From Pseudomonas sp. SST3 (GTDB lineage: Bacteria; Pseudomonadota; Gammaproteobacteria; Pseudomonadales; Pseudomonadaceae): DNA of 64,000 nucleotides. The notes beneath the pieces are model-generated. The model saw only the letters and a program-made list of their open reading frames with translations, was not told the origin of the DNA and made no database searches. Every line of letters begins with the position of its first letter. Within the stretch, counting starts at the first letter, position 1. The stretch is from contig NZ_QORI02000022.1 of NCBI RefSeq assembly GCF_003325755.1, forward strand, positions 4,697 through 68,696, in the 5' to 3' direction. Position numbers and translations under genes: made by a program. Of this stretch, positions 28,390-37,257 are shown one piece after another.

Positions 28390-29714
28390 AGCTCACTCCG
28401 ACTGTTCCAGGCTGCCAGGCGAATGCGCGAGCGCACGCCCAGACCGAGGAAGGGTTCAGGGGGATTAAGCGAGGGCATACCGGTCACCGCCTGGATGTCT
28501 CGCAGCTGTGCCGAGTCGGCCTGCACCGCGAGATCCGCCAGCAACGTTCCGGAGATGGTGCCCCAAGCCGCACCGACGCCGTTGTCACAAGCCGAGGCGT
28601 AAACGCCCTGCTCCAACTCACCGAAGAAATTGGTGAAGTTGCGCGAGATGGCGTAAACCCCACCCCAGGTGTGGCTGAAGGGCACCTCAGCCAATTGCGG
28701 AAAGCGCGCCTGGAAGGCCTTGCGATGATCCTCGCGGATACTGGTGCGCATGGCCTCGCTGCTGCTGCGCCCATACTTGGGTACATGCTTGTAGGTGTTA
28801 CGGATGATGATTCGACGGTCCTGGGTCATGCGCACCGTGGTGCCGGCATGGTCCGCCGGGGTCAGGCCCCAGTCGAGCTGCCCGCCATAGGCCGCCAGCT
28901 CGGCGTCGCTCAACGGGCGCGTCCAGCTGGCGAATGTCATCACCGGCAGCAAGCGGTTGCGCAGGTAACCGAACTCCTGGGTGAAGATGCTGGTGCCGAG
29001 CAGCAATTGCGGGGTGCGGATGCGCCCGTTGCTACCGTGCAGCAACCAGCCGCCCTGACCATCACGCTCGAGACGCTGGATCGGCGACTCTTCAAGCAGC
29101 TCGACATTGCCAGGCAGCGATCGGGCCAAACCGGTGACCAGTGCTGCCGGCTGCATCAGGTAACAGCCCGGCGTGAAGATCGCGCCGCTGTAATGCTGGG
29201 TACCGAGAACCTGGGCCAGCTCGCCGCGCTCGACCCGCCGGTAGGGCTCGCCAAGTCCCTTGAGCAGATGCTCGAAATGCTCGAGATAGGCCAGCCCGCG
29301 AGAGCCCACCGCACCCTGATATTTACCGGCGTGCGACCACTGGCATTCGATGCCGTGGCGCTGGATCAGACCCTGCAGCTGTGCAATGGCGGCACGGTTG
29401 AGCGCCAGCAGACGCTGCTTATGCGCAGGCTCAGGATGCTCCAATGCAAACTTGTGCGGCAGATCGATGACGAAACCGGAGTTGCGCCCCGAGGCGCCAT
29501 AGCCGACGCGTTGTGCGTCGACCAGCAGAATGCGCGCCTGCGGATGGTGTTCGGCGAGGCGCCGTGCGGCCGCCAGTCCGGCGAAACCTGCGCCGATCAC
29601 CGCGTAATCGGCGCGCTGCTCGCCCTGCAAGCGAGTGCAAGCCTGTGCTTCGGGCAATGCGCTGTACCAGCCACAACTGGCGTCGTCGTGGGGCAGATTG
29701 ATTGAGCTTTTCAT
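28386..29714 (-). CDS. FAD-dependent amine oxidoreductase (DAO / PuuB-like)
   Basis: A 442-residue flavoprotein. The dinucleotide-binding motif ADYAVIGAGFAGLAAARRL lies at about residues 35-53, followed by YGASGRNSGFV, typical of the glycine/D-amino-acid oxidase and gamma-glutamylputrescine oxidase group. The C-terminal FAD-contact region is GGVYAISRNFTNFFGELEQG. It has a good GAGG binding site. In this cluster it could oxidise an N-methyl or primary amine released by the Rieske enzyme. Substrate unknown. Confidence 0.85.
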   Translation of the reverse strand: MKSSINLPHDDASCGWYSALPEAQACTRLQGEQRADYAVIGAGFAGLAAARRLAEHHPQARILLVDAQRVGYGASGRNSGFVIDLPHKFALEHPEPAHKQRLLALNRAAIAQLQGLIQRHGIECQWSHAGKYQGAVGSRGLAYLEHFEHLLKGLGEPYRRVERGELAQVLGTQHYSGAIFTPGCYLMQPAALVTGLARSLPGNVELLEESPIQRLERDGQGGWLLHGSNGRIRTPQLLLGTSIFTQEFGYLRNRLLPVMTFASWTRPLSDAELAAYGGQLDWGLTPADHAGTTVRMTQDRRIIIRNTYKHVPKYGRSSSEAMRTSIREDHRKAFQARFPQLAEVPFSHTWGGVYAISRNFTNFFGELEQGVYASACDNGVGAAWGTISGTLLADLAVQADSAQLRDIQAVTGMPSLNPPEPFLGLGVRSRIRLAAWNSRSEL

Positions 29715-29723
29715 GATGACCCC

Positions 29724-31121
29724 TCAGGCAACGGCCCGTTGTGCGCTCTGGCAGGATTGCAGCCAAGCATTGCGTTGCAGCTGAGCCTGACGACCGAGCA
29801 GCACGAAGCCGCACAGTTGCCCTTCGCTGTCGTAGAAACCGGCACTCACACCGTCATCGGCGGGAGTCACCCGCCATTCACCGGCACAGCCAGCGGCCGG
29901 CGCCAGTAGGCACAGCGGGGCGACGGGCGTCTTCACCGTGACCGGCATCAGCGGATAGCTGACCTCCGTCGGCTGCCCCAGCAGGGTTTTGCTCAGCGCC
30001 TGTATGCCCTGATTGATCGGTGCCAGGTACGGCAACAGCTGACCTTCGATCTCGATGCCATCGCCCAGGGCGTAGATTCCTTCCTGCGAGGTGCGTAGCT
30101 GTGCATCGACCCGTATGCCGCGCCCCACCGCAACCCCAGCACTTTCGGCCAGGCCCAGGTCCGGACGCAGGCCCACCGCAGAAAGCACCAGATCGGCATC
30201 CAGCTGCCGGCCATCGGCCAGGCTCAGGCGGTAGCCCTGCTCCAGCGGATCGATCCGCTGCAGCGTGTTCTGCAGATACCAGTCCACCCCCAGCTCGGCC
30301 AGCGCCGCCTGCAAGTGCCGGCCCGCTTCGACTGGCAGCAGACGCTCCATCGGCCACTGGCCGAGACCGATCACGCTGACCTCGAAACCGTTGCTCGCCA
30401 GGTCATTGGCGAATTCGCAGCCGATCAGGCCATCACCGAGAATCGCCACCCGCCGCGCACCGACCAGACGCTGGCGAAAGCCCTGGTAGTCATGCAGATT
30501 GTTGATGCTGCACAACGCCTCGGTAGCACCTTCGATAGGTAGCCGGATCGGCTGAGCGCCACAGGCCAGCACCAGCTGGCCATACTCCATCTCGCCGAAA
30601 CTGGTGTGTAGCCGCCGCGCGGCGCTGTCGACACGCTCGACAGAACAATGCGGGTAAACGCGGATATTCAGGCGTTTTTCGATGGCCAGAGGAGGCTCAC
30701 CCGCCATCGCTTCGGCAGTCTTGCCTTGAGCCAGACCGATCGATAAGCCCGGCTTGGAATACAGATGCCCGGATTCGCGAGTCAAAACGCGAATCTCGAC
30801 CTTCGGATCAGCCTTGCGCAGCGCCTGGGCCAGCCCGTAGCCGGCATAACCGCTACCGATGATGACGATCGGCTGACGCGGCGTCGGAGCGGATTGCACG
30901 ACAGACGGCTGCGGCAATGGCGTGCTGGCGGCAACATCGGCAATCACCGACTCGCTGACGTCGAGCATCTCGAAATCGCTCTTGCCGACGCCGCATTCGG
31001 GGCATTTCCATTCTTCGGGCACATCGGCCCAGCGCGTGCCGGCGACGATACCGTCCTGTGGCCAGCCGAGTGCTTCGTCGTAAATCAGGCCACAAACCAC
31101 ACAAAGCCAAGTCTTGAACAT
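29724..31121 (-). CDS. Rubredoxin - rubredoxin reductase fusion protein
   Basis: A 465-residue fusion. Residues 1-53 are a rubredoxin with Cys7, Cys10, Cys40 and Cys43 (WLCVVCGLIYDEALGWPQDG ... WKCPECG). After a proline-rich linker (about 60-82) comes an FAD/NAD(P)H reductase with IVIIGSGYAGYGLAQAL, a second Rossmann motif VAILGDGLIGCEFAND and the FAD-closing GIYALGDGIEIEG. Separate rubredoxin and RubB-type reductase normally pass electrons to alkane hydroxylase. Here the gene is 5 bp from an aldehyde dehydrogenase and in line with a Rieske oxygenase, so the fusion may feed that oxygenase. Confidence 0.9.
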   Translation of the reverse strand: MFKTWLCVVCGLIYDEALGWPQDGIVAGTRWADVPEEWKCPECGVGKSDFEMLDVSESVIADVAASTPLPQPSVVQSAPTPRQPIVIIGSGYAGYGLAQALRKADPKVEIRVLTRESGHLYSKPGLSIGLAQGKTAEAMAGEPPLAIEKRLNIRVYPHCSVERVDSAARRLHTSFGEMEYGQLVLACGAQPIRLPIEGATEALCSINNLHDYQGFRQRLVGARRVAILGDGLIGCEFANDLASNGFEVSVIGLGQWPMERLLPVEAGRHLQAALAELGVDWYLQNTLQRIDPLEQGYRLSLADGRQLDADLVLSAVGLRPDLGLAESAGVAVGRGIRVDAQLRTSQEGIYALGDGIEIEGQLLPYLAPINQGIQALSKTLLGQPTEVSYPLMPVTVKTPVAPLCLLAPAAGCAGEWRVTPADDGVSAGFYDSEGQLCGFVLLGRQAQLQRNAWLQSCQSAQRAVA

Positions 31122-31126
31122 ATCGA

Positions 31127-32572
31127 TTACTCCCCCGCCACGCGGATCGCCACGTTCTTGGTGCGAACGTAGCTGTACAACGCCTCCTGGCCTTTTTCTC
31201 GGCCGTAGCCCGACAGGCCGACGCCGCCGAACGGCGTCTCAATGCCGCCTGCATACCATTCGTTCACGAACACCTGGCCCGCCTTCAAACGGCGCGAACA
31301 GCGCATGGCGCGATTGATGTTCTGGGTGAACACGCCAGCGACGAGGCCGAAATCGGTTCCGTTGGCAATGGCGATGGCTTCCTCTTCCGTGTCGAAGGGA
31401 ATCACCGTCAGCACCGGACCGAACACCTCCTGCTGGGCGATGGACATCTCGGGGCTGACATCGCGAAACACCGTGGGCCGCATGAAGTGTCCGCTTCGGT
31501 CGCTGAACGCCTCGCCTCCGGTGGCGGCCACTGCCCCCTCGTCAGCCGCGCGTCGGCATAGGGTTTCGATGCCGGCCAGCTGGCCGGCGCTGATCACCGG
31601 AGTGAGGTCGGGGTTGTCCTGGCCGAGCCCGACGCTGAGCCCTTCGGCCAGCGCCACTACGTCCGAGACGATTTCCTCGTAGATGTCACGCTGCACCAGC
31701 AAGCGCGACATGGCCGAACAGACCTGGCCGGCGTTGAAAAAAATCCCGCCCTTGACGCTGGCCAGCAGCTGCTCGCGGTCGGCATCGGCAAAGACGATTG
31801 CCGCCGATTTGCCGCCGAGCTCCATGACACAGGGAATGGCGTGCTCTGCCGCAGCGCGCAGGATCGATTGTCCGGTTGCAACCGAGCCGGTGAAGACGAT
31901 CTGGTCCACCTTGGCGCTGCTCACCAGATGCGCACCGGTTTCTCGACCCAGACCGCAGATCAGATTGACCGCCCCATTCGGCAAGCCCGCGTTGGCGATG
32001 GCGCGGATCAGCACGCACATGCCCAACGGCGAGAGCTCCGGGGATTTGATCACCACCGCATTGCCGGCAGCCAATGCCGGCGCCAATGAGCGCGCGCAGA
32101 TGGATACCGGGAAATTCCAGGGCACGATCTGCGCCGAAACGCCGATCGGGTCGTAAACGGTGAAATCCATGTAGCCGTCGCCCAGCGGAATCGAGGTGCC
32201 CTCGATCTTGTCGGCCATGCCGGCGTAGTATTCGAAATAACGTGCGGCCTCGGTGAACTCGTCTCGGGCGTCGGCCAGGCTCTTGCCATTTTCCTGACAC
32301 AGCACCCAGGCGCCTTCGTTCGCCAGGTCGCGAATCTCGCTGGCGATCCGCAGCAACCAGCTGACGCGCTGAGCCGGGCGCACCCGACTCAATGCACCGC
32401 TGTCGGCACAACGCCGCGCCGCCAGCAGCGCGCGCTCGGCGTCGGCGACACCGGCGCGGGCGACCGTGGCCAGCGGCTCGGCAGTACCTGGGTTGTTCAC
32501 CACCAGATGCTGCGGGCTGTCGACCCATTCACCATCGATGTAATTCAGCCAATGAGAGGCAATCGAATGCAT
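31127..32572 (-). CDS. NAD(P)-dependent aldehyde dehydrogenase
   Basis: A 481-residue ALDH superfamily enzyme. Catalytic Glu251 lies in VMELGGKSAAIVF and catalytic Cys285 in FNAGQVCSAMSR. The cofactor region VPWNFPVSICA is intact. The start MHSIASHWLNYIDGEWVDS is chosen over a 26-residue upstream extension that runs into the Rieske gene. It resembles betaine-aldehyde-type dehydrogenases. Its place between a Rieske oxygenase and electron-transfer genes suggests it oxidises the aldehyde the oxygenase produces. Confidence 0.9.
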   Translation of the reverse strand: MHSIASHWLNYIDGEWVDSPQHLVVNNPGTAEPLATVARAGVADAERALLAARRCADSGALSRVRPAQRVSWLLRIASEIRDLANEGAWVLCQENGKSLADARDEFTEAARYFEYYAGMADKIEGTSIPLGDGYMDFTVYDPIGVSAQIVPWNFPVSICARSLAPALAAGNAVVIKSPELSPLGMCVLIRAIANAGLPNGAVNLICGLGRETGAHLVSSAKVDQIVFTGSVATGQSILRAAAEHAIPCVMELGGKSAAIVFADADREQLLASVKGGIFFNAGQVCSAMSRLLVQRDIYEEIVSDVVALAEGLSVGLGQDNPDLTPVISAGQLAGIETLCRRAADEGAVAATGGEAFSDRSGHFMRPTVFRDVSPEMSIAQQEVFGPVLTVIPFDTEEEAIAIANGTDFGLVAGVFTQNINRAMRCSRRLKAGQVFVNEWYAGGIETPFGGVGLSGYGREKGQEALYSYVRTKNVAIRVAGE

Positions 32573-32582
32573 GGCGGCTTCC

Positions 32583-33773
32583 TCAGGCAGACGGCGTGAT
32601 TTCGAGCAGCTGACGCGCAGCCCACTGATGGAAGAAATGCGTCGGGACATCCATCACCGGCGAGAAGACGCCGCCGGTATAGCCCGGCGAGAGGCGGCCT
32701 TTCTGCATGCCTTCCACCGAACTGATGTCTTCGGCGAACACCACCTTCCAGGATTCGAGCACGGCGTTGCGACAGGCCGCGTACTCGTCGCTCAGCGCTT
32801 CGTCACCCACGTAGAACACCCGCAGGTGCTCAAGCGTGCGGCCCGGCGCGACCGGCTCCAGCTGCATGGCGAACGCGTGATCGGCCTGGATACCGAGCAA
32901 TACGTTGGGGAAGAAGGCCACGTATTCGGCGTTGCGCAAACGATCCTGCGGCCAGCTGGGAAACTTCGGTAGGTGGGTGCCGGCGACATCCGACAGGTTG
33001 TAGGCGTGGCTGCCCTGCCCGGCGAAACGCTCGTCGAACATGATGTTGTAGTGATCTTCCAGCCGCGAATAGCTGTTTAGGCTCGGATGCACCCAGGGCA
33101 GGTGGTAGGCCTCGCAATAGTTCTCGACGGCCAGTTTCCAGTTGCAGTTGATGTCCAGGGTGGTGGCGTCCTGACCCGGGCGGCGGCGCAACAGGCTCAT
33201 GCCTTCGTCGCCGAGGAACTGCGACCAGCGCGCGGTCAGCGGCGCCAGCATCTCTTCCAGCGGCTGGGCATCGCCGGACAGGTTGATGAACACCATGTCC
33301 ATCCAGATCGAGCTGCGCAGCGGCTTCAGGCCGTGCTTCTCGCAAGCGAAGCGCTCGTCCTTGTGGTTATCGATCCCACCGACATGCGGCGTGCCACGCA
33401 GCTTGCCGTTGAGATCATAGGTCCAGGAATGGTACGGGCAGCGAATCACGCCCTGTACTTCACCCTCTTCCTGCACCAGCTTCATGCCGCGATGGCTGCA
33501 GACGTTATGGAATACCTGCACCAGGCCTTCGCGGTTGCGCATCAGCAGCAACGGCAAGCCCATGAAGTCGATCGGCTTGACCGAGCCATTCTTGACCAGA
33601 TCGCTGGCGAAGCCGACGCACGCCCAAGTCTTGCCCAACACTTCGTCGCGCTCCAGCTCAAAATAGCGCTGGTCCGTGTAAAACTCATTGGCGAGCCCGG
33701 TGGCTTGCTCGATCGGGTTGAATATACGTTCCAGTTGTTGAACCGGAATGAGTCGAGAGCTGGAAGTTGTCAT
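32583..33773 (-). CDS. Rieske non-haem iron oxygenase, alpha subunit (quaternary-amine type)
   Basis: A 396-residue oxygenase. The Rieske cluster ligands are Cys92, His94, Cys112 and His115 (CSHRGMK ... CPYHSW). The mononuclear iron site has His224 and His229 in ENYCEAYHLPWVH, with a later carboxylate near Asp349. The residue bridging the two iron centres is Glu221, where naphthalene-type dioxygenases have Asp; glutamate is reported for carnitine oxygenase CntA and relatives. The start MTTSSSRLIPVQQ precedes the usual N-terminal helix. With the BCCT carrier divergent, a betaine, choline or carnitine-like substrate is likely but unproven. Confidence 0.85.
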   Translation of the reverse strand: MTTSSSRLIPVQQLERIFNPIEQATGLANEFYTDQRYFELERDEVLGKTWACVGFASDLVKNGSVKPIDFMGLPLLLMRNREGLVQVFHNVCSHRGMKLVQEEGEVQGVIRCPYHSWTYDLNGKLRGTPHVGGIDNHKDERFACEKHGLKPLRSSIWMDMVFINLSGDAQPLEEMLAPLTARWSQFLGDEGMSLLRRRPGQDATTLDINCNWKLAVENYCEAYHLPWVHPSLNSYSRLEDHYNIMFDERFAGQGSHAYNLSDVAGTHLPKFPSWPQDRLRNAEYVAFFPNVLLGIQADHAFAMQLEPVAPGRTLEHLRVFYVGDEALSDEYAACRNAVLESWKVVFAEDISSVEGMQKGRLSPGYTGGVFSPVMDVPTHFFHQWAARQLLEITPSA

Positions 33774-34188
33774 TGTTGTTCTCCACTGCAAGGCACGGTT
33801 TTTCTTATGATCGGCTGGCACGCTGGCCAGGTCCGTTGGCAGCGAGTTTCATCAACCTTTGAATGCCTCCACAAACGATTTTTCCGGCGACATTAATGAT
33901 ATTTCCTCATGGACCGAGCTACCCCTCGCCTGGATAGGCAACTCAACACGGGCAATAAGTGGCCGCTCGGCGGATGCGTAAAACTCATGAGTTAATGAGA
34001 AAAAATGGCTTGTTGATTGCGGGCATCAGCCGTCACTTTGATGCCGCAACAAGGGCGGCCGGGATACCGGCTCCATCTGCCACAAGCCTGTTTGTGGCTG
34101 TCTTCGACCAGTTGGCCGAGGCTGTGGATGGAGCTCTCCATGGTCTGCACCAAAACCCTTTACAACAAACACAAAAAGGGACATTGCG
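33774..34188. other. 415-bp divergent promoter region of the amine cluster
   Basis: It lies between the Rieske gene (minus) and the BCCT gene (plus) and must hold both promoters. The open frames here are short and unconvincing. Its one notable element is the 12-bp palindrome at 33982-33993. Confidence 0.6.
33982..33993. promoter_or_regulatory. Palindrome AACTCATGAGTT, candidate operator
   Basis: A perfect 12-bp palindrome with AT-rich flanks, about midway between the divergent Rieske and BCCT genes. It could bind the LysR regulator encoded beside the transporter, but no second copy was seen. Confidence 0.35.
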
Positions 34189-35904
34189 ATGCGTGCACAA
34201 TCAGGCCCGTTCAGAGGCCTCAACCCTACCGTTACCGTGATCTCCAAGCTGCTTGTCATCGGCTTCGTAGTGCTTTGTGCAGTACTCGCCGAACAGGCTG
34301 GAGCGTTCTTTCAGAACACCTCGGATTTCATTCTCGGCAACTTCAAGTGGTTCTACCTGAGCCTGGTCAGCAGCGTGCTGGGCTTGCTGCTATATCTGAT
34401 GGTCAGTCGCTTCGGGCACATACGCCTGGGGCGCGACCATGAGAAGCCGGAATTCTCGTTCGTGTCCTGGATTGCCATGCTGTTCAGTGGCGGCATGGGC
34501 ATCGGCTTGATCTTCTGGTCAGTCGGCGAACCGATGTTGCACTACGGCAGCAACCCGCTCGCCGAAGGCCTGACCGACGAGGCCGCCACCGCCGCCATGC
34601 GCCTCACCATGTTCCACTGGGGTCTGCATCCGTGGGCGATCTTCACCATGATCGGCCTGGCCCTGGCCTACTTCGCCTATCGCAAGGGCTTGCCCTTGAC
34701 GATGCGCTCGATCCTCTACCCGCTGATCGGCGATCGTATCTACGGACCCATCGGTCATACCGTCGATATCATCGCGGTCGCGATCACCGCGTTCGGCGTG
34801 TCTCAATCGCTGGGACTCGGCGTAACCCAGATCAATACCGGCTTCAATCAGGTGTTCGGCCTGCCGGTCAACTTCGGCGTGCAGGCGGTGATGATTGCGC
34901 TGATCAGCGGCTGCGCCATTGTCTCGGTCATGTCTGGCGTCTCGCGTGGCATCCGCCGCTTGTCGGAATGGAACATGATTCTGTCCATTCTGCTGATCGC
35001 CGTGGTGCTGCTGCTCGGTCCTACCCGCTATCTGCTCAATCTCACCCTGGAAACTACTGGCGATTATCTGCACAACATCGTCGGCCTGAGCTTCTGGAGC
35101 GACACCCAGAAAGACAGCGGCTGGCAGAACTGGTGGACCGCGTTCTACTGGCCCTGGTGGATGACCTGGGGGCCTTTCGTCGGGCTGTTCATCGCTCGGG
35201 TTTCCCGCGGTCGCACGATTCGCGAACTGGTCGCCGGCACGCTGCTGGTACCGACGCTGGTGACGGTCGTTTGGATGTCCGTTCTTGGCGGCTCGGCGCT
35301 GAAGGCCGAGCAGGACGACCGCCTGGCGCACCAGCAGAAGGTCGAGAGCGGCCAACTGGTTGGCGAAGCGGCTGTCTTCACCGGCGGCGAGATACTGACG
35401 GCGACCAAGGCGGAAACCACTTCGGCGATCTTCATGCTGATGGAGCGGATAGACGCCGGCGTGGTCGGGCAGCTGCTCAGCATTCTGGTCTGCCTGATGC
35501 TGGCAACCTACTTCATCACCTCGGCCGACTCAGGCACGCTGGTGCTCTGTACCCTGTGCTCCAGCGGCGATGCCGAACCGCCACAAAGCATTCGTCTGCT
35601 GTGGGGCGTGCTGCAAGCATTTATCGCCATGGGGCTGCTGTACGCAGGGGGATTGAAGACGATCCAGATGGCCTCGATTGCCGCCGGTTTGCCGATTGCC
35701 GTGTTCATTCTGGTAATGAGCTACAGCTTGATGCGCTGCCTGCGCCAGGAGACCTTTATCGGACTGCCGACGCCGATCCCACAACCGGATGATTCGCTCG
35801 ACGCTGATCAGCCGGAGCAGGATCCGAACCGCCATGGCCAGAGCATGGCTGCTCGGCCGGCATCACGCATGCAGGATACGCGGACGCTTCAGCCAGCCAC
35901 CTGA
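34189..35904 (+). CDS. BCCT family betaine/choline/carnitine transporter
   Basis: A 571-residue carrier with 12 membrane segments. The glycine-rich substrate/ion segment FSGGMGIGLIFWSVGEP and the tryptophan-rich helix QNWWTAFYWPWWMTWGPF followed by GRTIREL are BCCT hallmarks. The N-terminal tail is short and the C-terminal tail (about 50 residues) is polar. These carriers import quaternary ammonium compounds. It is divergent from the Rieske gene, which points to uptake of that enzyme's substrate. Confidence 0.93.
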   Translation: MRAQSGPFRGLNPTVTVISKLLVIGFVVLCAVLAEQAGAFFQNTSDFILGNFKWFYLSLVSSVLGLLLYLMVSRFGHIRLGRDHEKPEFSFVSWIAMLFSGGMGIGLIFWSVGEPMLHYGSNPLAEGLTDEAATAAMRLTMFHWGLHPWAIFTMIGLALAYFAYRKGLPLTMRSILYPLIGDRIYGPIGHTVDIIAVAITAFGVSQSLGLGVTQINTGFNQVFGLPVNFGVQAVMIALISGCAIVSVMSGVSRGIRRLSEWNMILSILLIAVVLLLGPTRYLLNLTLETTGDYLHNIVGLSFWSDTQKDSGWQNWWTAFYWPWWMTWGPFVGLFIARVSRGRTIRELVAGTLLVPTLVTVVWMSVLGGSALKAEQDDRLAHQQKVESGQLVGEAAVFTGGEILTATKAETTSAIFMLMERIDAGVVGQLLSILVCLMLATYFITSADSGTLVLCTLCSSGDAEPPQSIRLLWGVLQAFIAMGLLYAGGLKTIQMASIAAGLPIAVFILVMSYSLMRCLRQETFIGLPTPIPQPDDSLDADQPEQDPNRHGQSMAARPASRMQDTRTLQPAT

Positions 35905-35974
35905 ATCTGGCACCTCGCTCCCACACGGCCGTCGGCGAAAAGCCCGCGGCCGTTGTTTTTCGGCTTCGATAGGC

Positions 35975-36892
35975 CTATTCCTCGGCAATCGACGTCGGCA
36001 ACTGTTCGAGCAGCCAGCTGCGAAACCGTGTCACGCTGTGGCGGCTAATGCCGCGACTCTGGGGTTCGAGCAGGCAGAATTTCGCCTTTGTCCTCAGCAC
36101 GGCCTCGATGGGGCGAACCAACGCCCCGCTCTGCAAATGGGCATCGACCAGATTCGACCACCCGAGAGCGATCCCCTGTCCACTCAGCGCAGACTGAATC
36201 AGCATTGAGTAGTTGTTGATGTTGATGCGTCGCTTAGGCTCCGGCACCTTCTCCCCGAGTTGCCGGAACCACTCTTGCCAGCCGATCCAATCCATCTGCG
36301 GATCTTCCAGCCACAGCCAGGTGCAACCGGCTAGTTGCTGCGGCTCGGTCAGCCCGGGATGCTTGGCCAGATAACCGGGACTGCAGACCGGAAACACCTC
36401 TTCGGAAAACAGCGGCATCACCTGGACACCCTTCGGCGGTGTACTGCAGTAATACAACGCCAGGTCGCAATCCAGGCGGGCGTAATCCTTGACGTGGTCG
36501 TAGGCGATGATTCGCAGGTCAATCTCTTCGTTATCTCGCTGAAATTCGGCCACCTTGGGCAATAGCCACAACGAGGCCATCGCCGTACTGGTCGCGACGG
36601 TCACCTGTTGCGCCCCCCGCCAATGCCGAATTTCTCCGGTGGCCTGGGCGACCTGGGTAAGCGCGTCACGCACCGTCTCGTAGTACTGGCTCCCGGTCGG
36701 GCTCAGGTTGATCGACCGGGTGGTGCGCTCGAACAGGGTCTTGCCCAGATAATCTTCGAGCAGGCGGACCTGCCGGCTGATGGCGCCCTGGGTGACATTG
36801 AGCTCGTGCGCGGCGAGGGTAAAGCTCAGATGCCGCGCGGCCGCTTCAAACGCCACCAAGCTGTTGAGCGGAGGGAGCGGATGGATTTTCAT
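35975..36892 (-). CDS. LysR family regulator (GcvA-like)
   Basis: A 305-residue regulator starting MKIHPLPPLNSLVAFEAAAR, with the helix-turn-helix at about residues 20-45 (FTLAAHELNVTQGAISRQV). The C-terminal part is a periplasmic-binding-like effector domain. The LPPLNSL(V/R)AFEAAAR start is typical of the GcvA/BetI-neighbour LysR group seen beside amine catabolic genes. It is convergent to the BCCT gene and probably controls the cluster. Confidence 0.88.
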   Translation of the reverse strand: MKIHPLPPLNSLVAFEAAARHLSFTLAAHELNVTQGAISRQVRLLEDYLGKTLFERTTRSINLSPTGSQYYETVRDALTQVAQATGEIRHWRGAQQVTVATSTAMASLWLLPKVAEFQRDNEEIDLRIIAYDHVKDYARLDCDLALYYCSTPPKGVQVMPLFSEEVFPVCSPGYLAKHPGLTEPQQLAGCTWLWLEDPQMDWIGWQEWFRQLGEKVPEPKRRININNYSMLIQSALSGQGIALGWSNLVDAHLQSGALVRPIEAVLRTKAKFCLLEPQSRGISRHSVTRFRSWLLEQLPTSIAEE

Positions 36893-37257
36893 AGGTGAAC
36901 CACGCTTAATTCGTCTCGGGCCATGCCGGGATCAGAAGGGTGACTTGCCTCGCCAGCCATGAAAAGCGCTCGCGGCGGAACACAATCACAGACGACGGGT
37001 ACGTCGTACCAGGCACCATCGATTGATTGTTTGCGCGTGTGGCCATAAATGAATAGTGGATTCGAAGCCCAGTCCTCGCCAGTTTTTCACGGAGAGACCC
37101 ACCACGGCCTGACGGGCAGCGGGCCGCTTGGCAGGCCGCACAACTTCGCTCTACGGCACGTATTACTGACGACTGGTAAGGCAAGTTGTTCTCATCGGCG
37201 GAAATTCGTCCCGCTTGTGTGGTCGGAACAGGCAGACTTGCCGACGCCGGAGTATCG
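36893..37257. other. 365-bp region between the LysR and DNA glycosylase genes
   Basis: Both flanking genes start here and point outward. The frames that cross it have no ribosome binding sites and no recognisable product. A 13-bp palindrome lies at 36998-37010. Confidence 0.5.
36998..37010. promoter_or_regulatory. Palindrome GGTACG-T-CGTACC upstream of the LysR gene
   Basis: Perfect 6-bp arms around one base, about 105-118 bp upstream of the LysR start codon. A candidate operator with no other support. Confidence 0.25.

Noticed and set aside
28671..29705. Plus-strand open frame of 344 codons
   Set aside because: Antisense to the FAD oxidoreductase gene; no start signal or domain.
33815..33840. 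Sigma-54-like TGGCAC element upstream of the Rieske gene
   Set aside because: The matching TTGC half at the needed spacing is missing.
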